Source: WRMS01 sp038562165
GTDB taxonomy: Bacteria > Bacillota > Peptococcia > DRI-13 > UBA5745
Reading direction: 5' to 3'
Assembly (NCBI GenBank): GCA_038562165.1
Contig: JBCFAO010000044.1
Coordinates: 1-34,038 of the forward strand
Length of the DNA: 34,038 bases
Made by a program: the position numbers and the translations under genes. Numbering within the stretch: the stretch's first letter is position 1; each line of letters opens with the position of its first letter. Shown here one piece after another: positions 31,283-34,038 of the stretch. The notes under the pieces are model-generated. The model made no database searches. It was not told the origin of the DNA and saw only the letters and a list, made by a program, of their open reading frames with translations.

Positions 31283-32902
31283 CTATTTAATGATACCGGC
31301 TTTTTTAAGGCCTGACTTCATGCGGTTGAGACCCTCTTCCAAAAGGGCCTGGGGGCAGGCGATATTGATTCGCTCAAAACCTTGGCCGCAGGGACCGAAA
31401 ATATAGCCTTCATCCAGCCAGACCTTGCCCTCTTCCAATAAAGCATCGTGGAAAACCTTGGAATCCACCTGCAATTCCCGAAAATCCAGCCAGATCAGAT
31501 AAGTGGCGTCCGGCTCCATGATCTTGATGCCGGGCAGATGCTTCGCCAGATACTGCCGCAAAAATTCCAGATTGCCTTCCAAATAGTCCAATGCCTGCTC
31601 CAGCCATTCGTCGCCTTCGTTGAAGGCGGCCATAGAGGCCTGAATGCCAAAAGCATTGGGCCGCATGATGCCCAGGCTATCCATGAATTTATCGTATTTC
31701 GCTTTAATTTCCGGATTGGAAATGATCAGAAAAGAGGTTTGCAGTCCCGCCAGATTGAAGGTTTTGCTGGGAGCTATCGCCGTAATGGTGTTCCGAGCAA
31801 TTTTTTCGGAAATTGCAGCCATGGGGATATGTTTTTTGCCGTGGTTTTTAAAGACCAGATCACAATGGATCTCGTCGGAAATGATCAAAACGCCGTTATC
31901 TGTACAGATATCCCCCATCTTCTGCAGCTCTTCCTTTGTCCACATCCGGCCGCCGGGATTGTGGGGACTGCAAAGATAAAAGACCTTGACCAAAGGATCT
32001 TTTGCCTTGGCCTCAAAGTCGGCAAAATCGATCTCATAGCGGCCGTCTTTATAGATCAGTTCATTTTCCACAATGGGCACATTATTCTTTTTGGCGGCGC
32101 CAAAGAAAGGATAGTAAACGGGCATTTGCATCAGCACCTTTTCGCCGGGCTGAAAAAATGCCTTGGCAAAAATATGCAGAGCCGGCACGATGCCGGGACA
32201 GTGGCTATACCAGCTTTTTTCCGTTTTCCAGCCATGGCGGCGCTGCAGCCAGCCCATAGGCGCTTCAAAATATTCTGCCGGTGGCAGAGAATAGCCGAAA
32301 ACGGGATGCTCCGCCCGGTGGATAATCGCCTCCTGAATAGGTTTGGCAATAGCGAAATCCATATCCGCCACCCACATGGGTAGCAGATCGGCGGCGCCGG
32401 CATCCCATTTGAAGCTGTTGCTGCCCCGGCGGGAAAACATTTGATCAAAATCGTATTTCGCCGCAAGTTTAACTTGTACTTGCCGCTCCATAAATTCTTT
32501 CAGCAGCTTGACCGCTTTCACCGTGGTGGGCTCGCAAAGGTGCTTCGGCGCGTCTTCGGGGGTAAAAGGGTAAGGCCGCAGATCTTTACAGTGAATACCC
32601 TCCATGGTTTTTTCAAAGGTCTCAGCCCACTGGTAGCAAAGCTTGACCAAACCGGCTTTTTCTAGGCCTTTTTCTTTGCCGTAAATGGTGATAAACATCA
32701 AGCCCCCTTCCAAAAGACCGCATTGAGCACCGTATTTGCCGGCGCCATGCATGCCGATGGCAGCGTCGTAAACCTGATCGGCCAGGGGCAAGTCAAAAAT
32801 TTCACTCATTAGCTTTAACGTGCCGATGGCGCAATTAATCCCTTTATGGTGATAAAAATCATGAATCTGCTCCTCAATATAAGAATCCCAATCTTTTGTC
32901 AT
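31283..32902 (-). CDS. fusion: C_GCAxxG_C_C redox-like domain + MalY/PatB PLP enzyme
   Basis: Starting at the ATG at 32902 (AGGAG 8 nt upstream) the product has 539 residues. Residues 1-140 look like a C_GCAxxG_C_C family domain, with Cys24 (GINCAIG), the glycine-rich GAGKYGAQCGLLEGG (Cys61), Cys89 and Cys105. From about 145 it is a complete MalY/PatB-type aminotransferase/C-S lyase: PMWVADMDF, PGIVPAL, SPHNPGG, SDEIHCDL and the PLP lysine Lys380 in APSKTFNLAGLQ. Such enzymes split cystathionine or cysteine conjugates, or transaminate. The longer frame upstream is noncoding leader. I know both families, but not as one chain. It follows porB by 74 bp. Confidence 0.9.
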   Translation of the reverse strand: MTKDWDSYIEEQIHDFYHHKGINCAIGTLKLMSEIFDLPLADQVYDAAIGMHGAGKYGAQCGLLEGGLMFITIYGKEKGLEKAGLVKLCYQWAETFEKTMEGIHCKDLRPYPFTPEDAPKHLCEPTTVKAVKLLKEFMERQVQVKLAAKYDFDQMFSRRGSNSFKWDAGAADLLPMWVADMDFAIAKPIQEAIIHRAEHPVFGYSLPPAEYFEAPMGWLQRRHGWKTEKSWYSHCPGIVPALHIFAKAFFQPGEKVLMQMPVYYPFFGAAKKNNVPIVENELIYKDGRYEIDFADFEAKAKDPLVKVFYLCSPHNPGGRMWTKEELQKMGDICTDNGVLIISDEIHCDLVFKNHGKKHIPMAAISEKIARNTITAIAPSKTFNLAGLQTSFLIISNPEIKAKYDKFMDSLGIMRPNAFGIQASMAAFNEGDEWLEQALDYLEGNLEFLRQYLAKHLPGIKIMEPDATYLIWLDFRELQVDSKVFHDALLEEGKVWLDEGYIFGPCGQGFERINIACPQALLEEGLNRMKSGLKKAGIIK

Positions 32903-32932
32903 TTCTCCCTCTCCTCTTTCTATATCGGCCCG

Positions 32933-32956
32933 GGCGGGCAGCTTAAGCCGCCCGCC
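32933..32956 (-). other. GC-rich hairpin between porB and the fusion gene
   Basis: On the minus strand GGCGGGCGGC and GCTGCCCGCC pair (one wobble) around TTAA. No T-run follows, so it is not a standard terminator; it may protect or attenuate the downstream transcript. Confidence 0.5.
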
Positions 32957-32976
32957 ATCCGCCCTTATATCATGCT

Positions 32977-33906
32977 CTATTGGCAGCGGGTGAGAATATC
33001 CTGCCATTTGCGGTCTACTTCCGTCTGAAAAGCCTCAATCATCCATTGATTCTCCGGCTTGAACATATGTTTGAAACGGCCCTGGGGCTTTAGGTACTCT
33101 TCTATGGCCAGCTTCTTCTTTGGCTCGTAAGTCAGCCGCCACTTGCCCTCCTCCACTTCAAACATAGGCCAGAAGCAGGTATCTGCCGCCAGCTTGCAGA
33201 TTTTCATCAGATCCTGGGTTTCATAGCGCCAGCCCCGGGGACAGGGGGCCAGGATATTCATAAAAGCCGGACCCGGCGTATAGACGGCCTTTCTGGCCTT
33301 TTGGTGCAGATCCCTGAAATTACCCATAAAGGTGGTCTGGGCCACATAGGGGATATTGTGGGCTATCACCACATCCGTCAGATTCTTTTTGTTCTGCAGC
33401 TTCCCCGGCACCACTTTGCCCGCCGGCGAGGTGCTGGTGTCGGCAAACCGGGAAGTGGAAGAAGAGCGCTGAATTCCCGTGTTCATATAGGCTTCGTTGT
33501 CATAGCAGACATAGACAAAGTCATGGCCTCGCTCCAGGGCTCCCGACAGGGATTGAAAACCGATATCATAGGTACCGCCGTCGCCGCCGAAGGCGATGCA
33601 TTTGTAGTTGCCTTTTACCTTGCCCCGTTTCTTTAAGGCCCGGTAAGCCGTCTCCACACCGCCGATGCTGGCTCCCGCATTTTCAAAAGCGCTGTGCAGA
33701 AAGGAATCCTCCCAGGCCGTATAAGGATAGGGAAAAGTAGATGCCTGCAGGCAACCGGTAGCACTAACGATAGCCGCCTTGTCCTCCGGTTCCAAAGCCC
33801 GCAGCACCGCCCGTACCGCCAAAGGAGCGCCGCAGCCGGCGCACATGCGGTGACCGCTGCTAAACCGTTCCGGCTTACTCATTTCTTCTTTCAGTTGATA
33901 TGCCAT
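32977..33906 (-). CDS. porB: pyruvate:ferredoxin oxidoreductase (2-oxoacid oxidoreductase) beta subunit
   Basis: The 309-residue protein carries the thiamine diphosphate half of a 2-oxoacid:ferredoxin oxidoreductase. Seen: GHRMCAGCGAP (cluster Cys 22 and 25), VSATGCLQASTFPYP, the ThDP-Mg motif AFGGDGGTYDIGFQSLSGA with DNEAYMNTGIQRS, a Cys in LAPCPRGW that fits the third cluster ligand, and a late LAADTCFWP. In the four-subunit type this subunit works with PorA, PorC and PorD to make acetyl-CoA and reduced ferredoxin; the partners are not in the window and probably lie to the right. GGGAGG precedes the ATG. Pyruvate as substrate is by family resemblance. Confidence 0.92.
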   Translation of the reverse strand: MAYQLKEEMSKPERFSSGHRMCAGCGAPLAVRAVLRALEPEDKAAIVSATGCLQASTFPYPYTAWEDSFLHSAFENAGASIGGVETAYRALKKRGKVKGNYKCIAFGGDGGTYDIGFQSLSGALERGHDFVYVCYDNEAYMNTGIQRSSSTSRFADTSTSPAGKVVPGKLQNKKNLTDVVIAHNIPYVAQTTFMGNFRDLHQKARKAVYTPGPAFMNILAPCPRGWRYETQDLMKICKLAADTCFWPMFEVEEGKWRLTYEPKKKLAIEEYLKPQGRFKHMFKPENQWMIEAFQTEVDRKWQDILTRCQ

Positions 33907-33918
33907 TTCTATTCCTCC

Positions 33919-34038
33919 CTAGTATAATAATGTCATAGCCTCTTCGGCTATGCAGGTTAACAAGTTGCTTGATGGCTTCCTGTAGACGCCAGACAGATTG
34001 TAAGGTAAAATTTCACGGATAGGATAAACAATGTACTC
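33919..34038 (-). CDS. possible 3' end of an upstream gene at the window edge
   Basis: A frame open from the edge for 39 codons ends with TAG just before the porB SD (last residues TCIAEEAMTLLY). The position suits a porA gene, but the sequence does not remind me of a PorA C-terminus. A CATAGCC/GGCTATG hairpin lies within it, so it may be an intergenic region instead. Confidence 0.25.
   Translation of the reverse strand, partial: EYIVYPIREILPYNLSGVYRKPSSNLLTCIAEEAMTLLY

Noticed and set aside
31448..32383. 311-codon plus-strand frame inside the fusion gene
   Set aside because: Opposite-strand shadow of the PLP enzyme; no start signal and no motifs.

Overview
The window reads as a chromosomal segment of an anaerobic, low-to-mid GC Firmicute, most likely Clostridia or a relative. 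The signs are an infC-rpmI-rplT operon with a leader, a T-box in front of thrS, strong Shine-Dalgarno (SD) sites throughout, a pyruvate:ferredoxin oxidoreductase beta subunit and a clostridial-type mix of DUF169, BaiN-like and C_GCAxxG_C_C proteins. I cannot name the species from sequence alone.

Positions 1-15,430 are a complete type I-C CRISPR-Cas locus, almost all of it read on the minus strand. The order in transcription is array 3 (25 good repeats plus five decayed ones at its old end), a RelE-like toxin/antitoxin pair, array 2 (41 repeats plus one decayed), cas3-cas5c-cas8c-cas7-cas4-cas1-cas2, then array 1 (9 repeats). An in-frame start with a very strong SD inside cas8c probably makes the small subunit Cas11c. 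Arrays 2 and 3 share one repeat; array 1 has a variant whose hairpin differs by two compensated base pairs and a new loop; the decayed end of array 3 preserves traces of a third repeat form. All three arrays have homologous leaders. Each leader carries a 47-bp nested dyad (9-bp outer stem, 5-bp inner stem) exactly 113 bp from the first repeat, and the inner stem shows covariation. This is the most unusual structure I found.

Positions 15,437-16,803 hold the translation operon infC-rpmI-rplT with promoter, L20-type leader, an apparent ATC start codon for infC and a terminator. An ABC-F protein of the YbiT type (16,901-18,514, plus strand) has one ATP site destroyed. Then come a lipoprotein, a DUF11-like protein, a polysaccharide deacetylase downstream of thrS, and the thrS T-box.

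Positions 23,416-30,405 are minus-strand metabolic genes: a COG2509 flavoprotein, and a tight run hisI-hisE-nhaC-GNAT-diacylglycerol kinase-BaiN-like flavoprotein from one visible promoter. Positions 30,432-34,038 hold porB, an unusual fusion of a C_GCAxxG_C_C redox domain to a MalY/PatB aminotransferase, and a DUF169 protein ending in a clear terminator.

All calls rest on reading motifs by eye; no database search was made.
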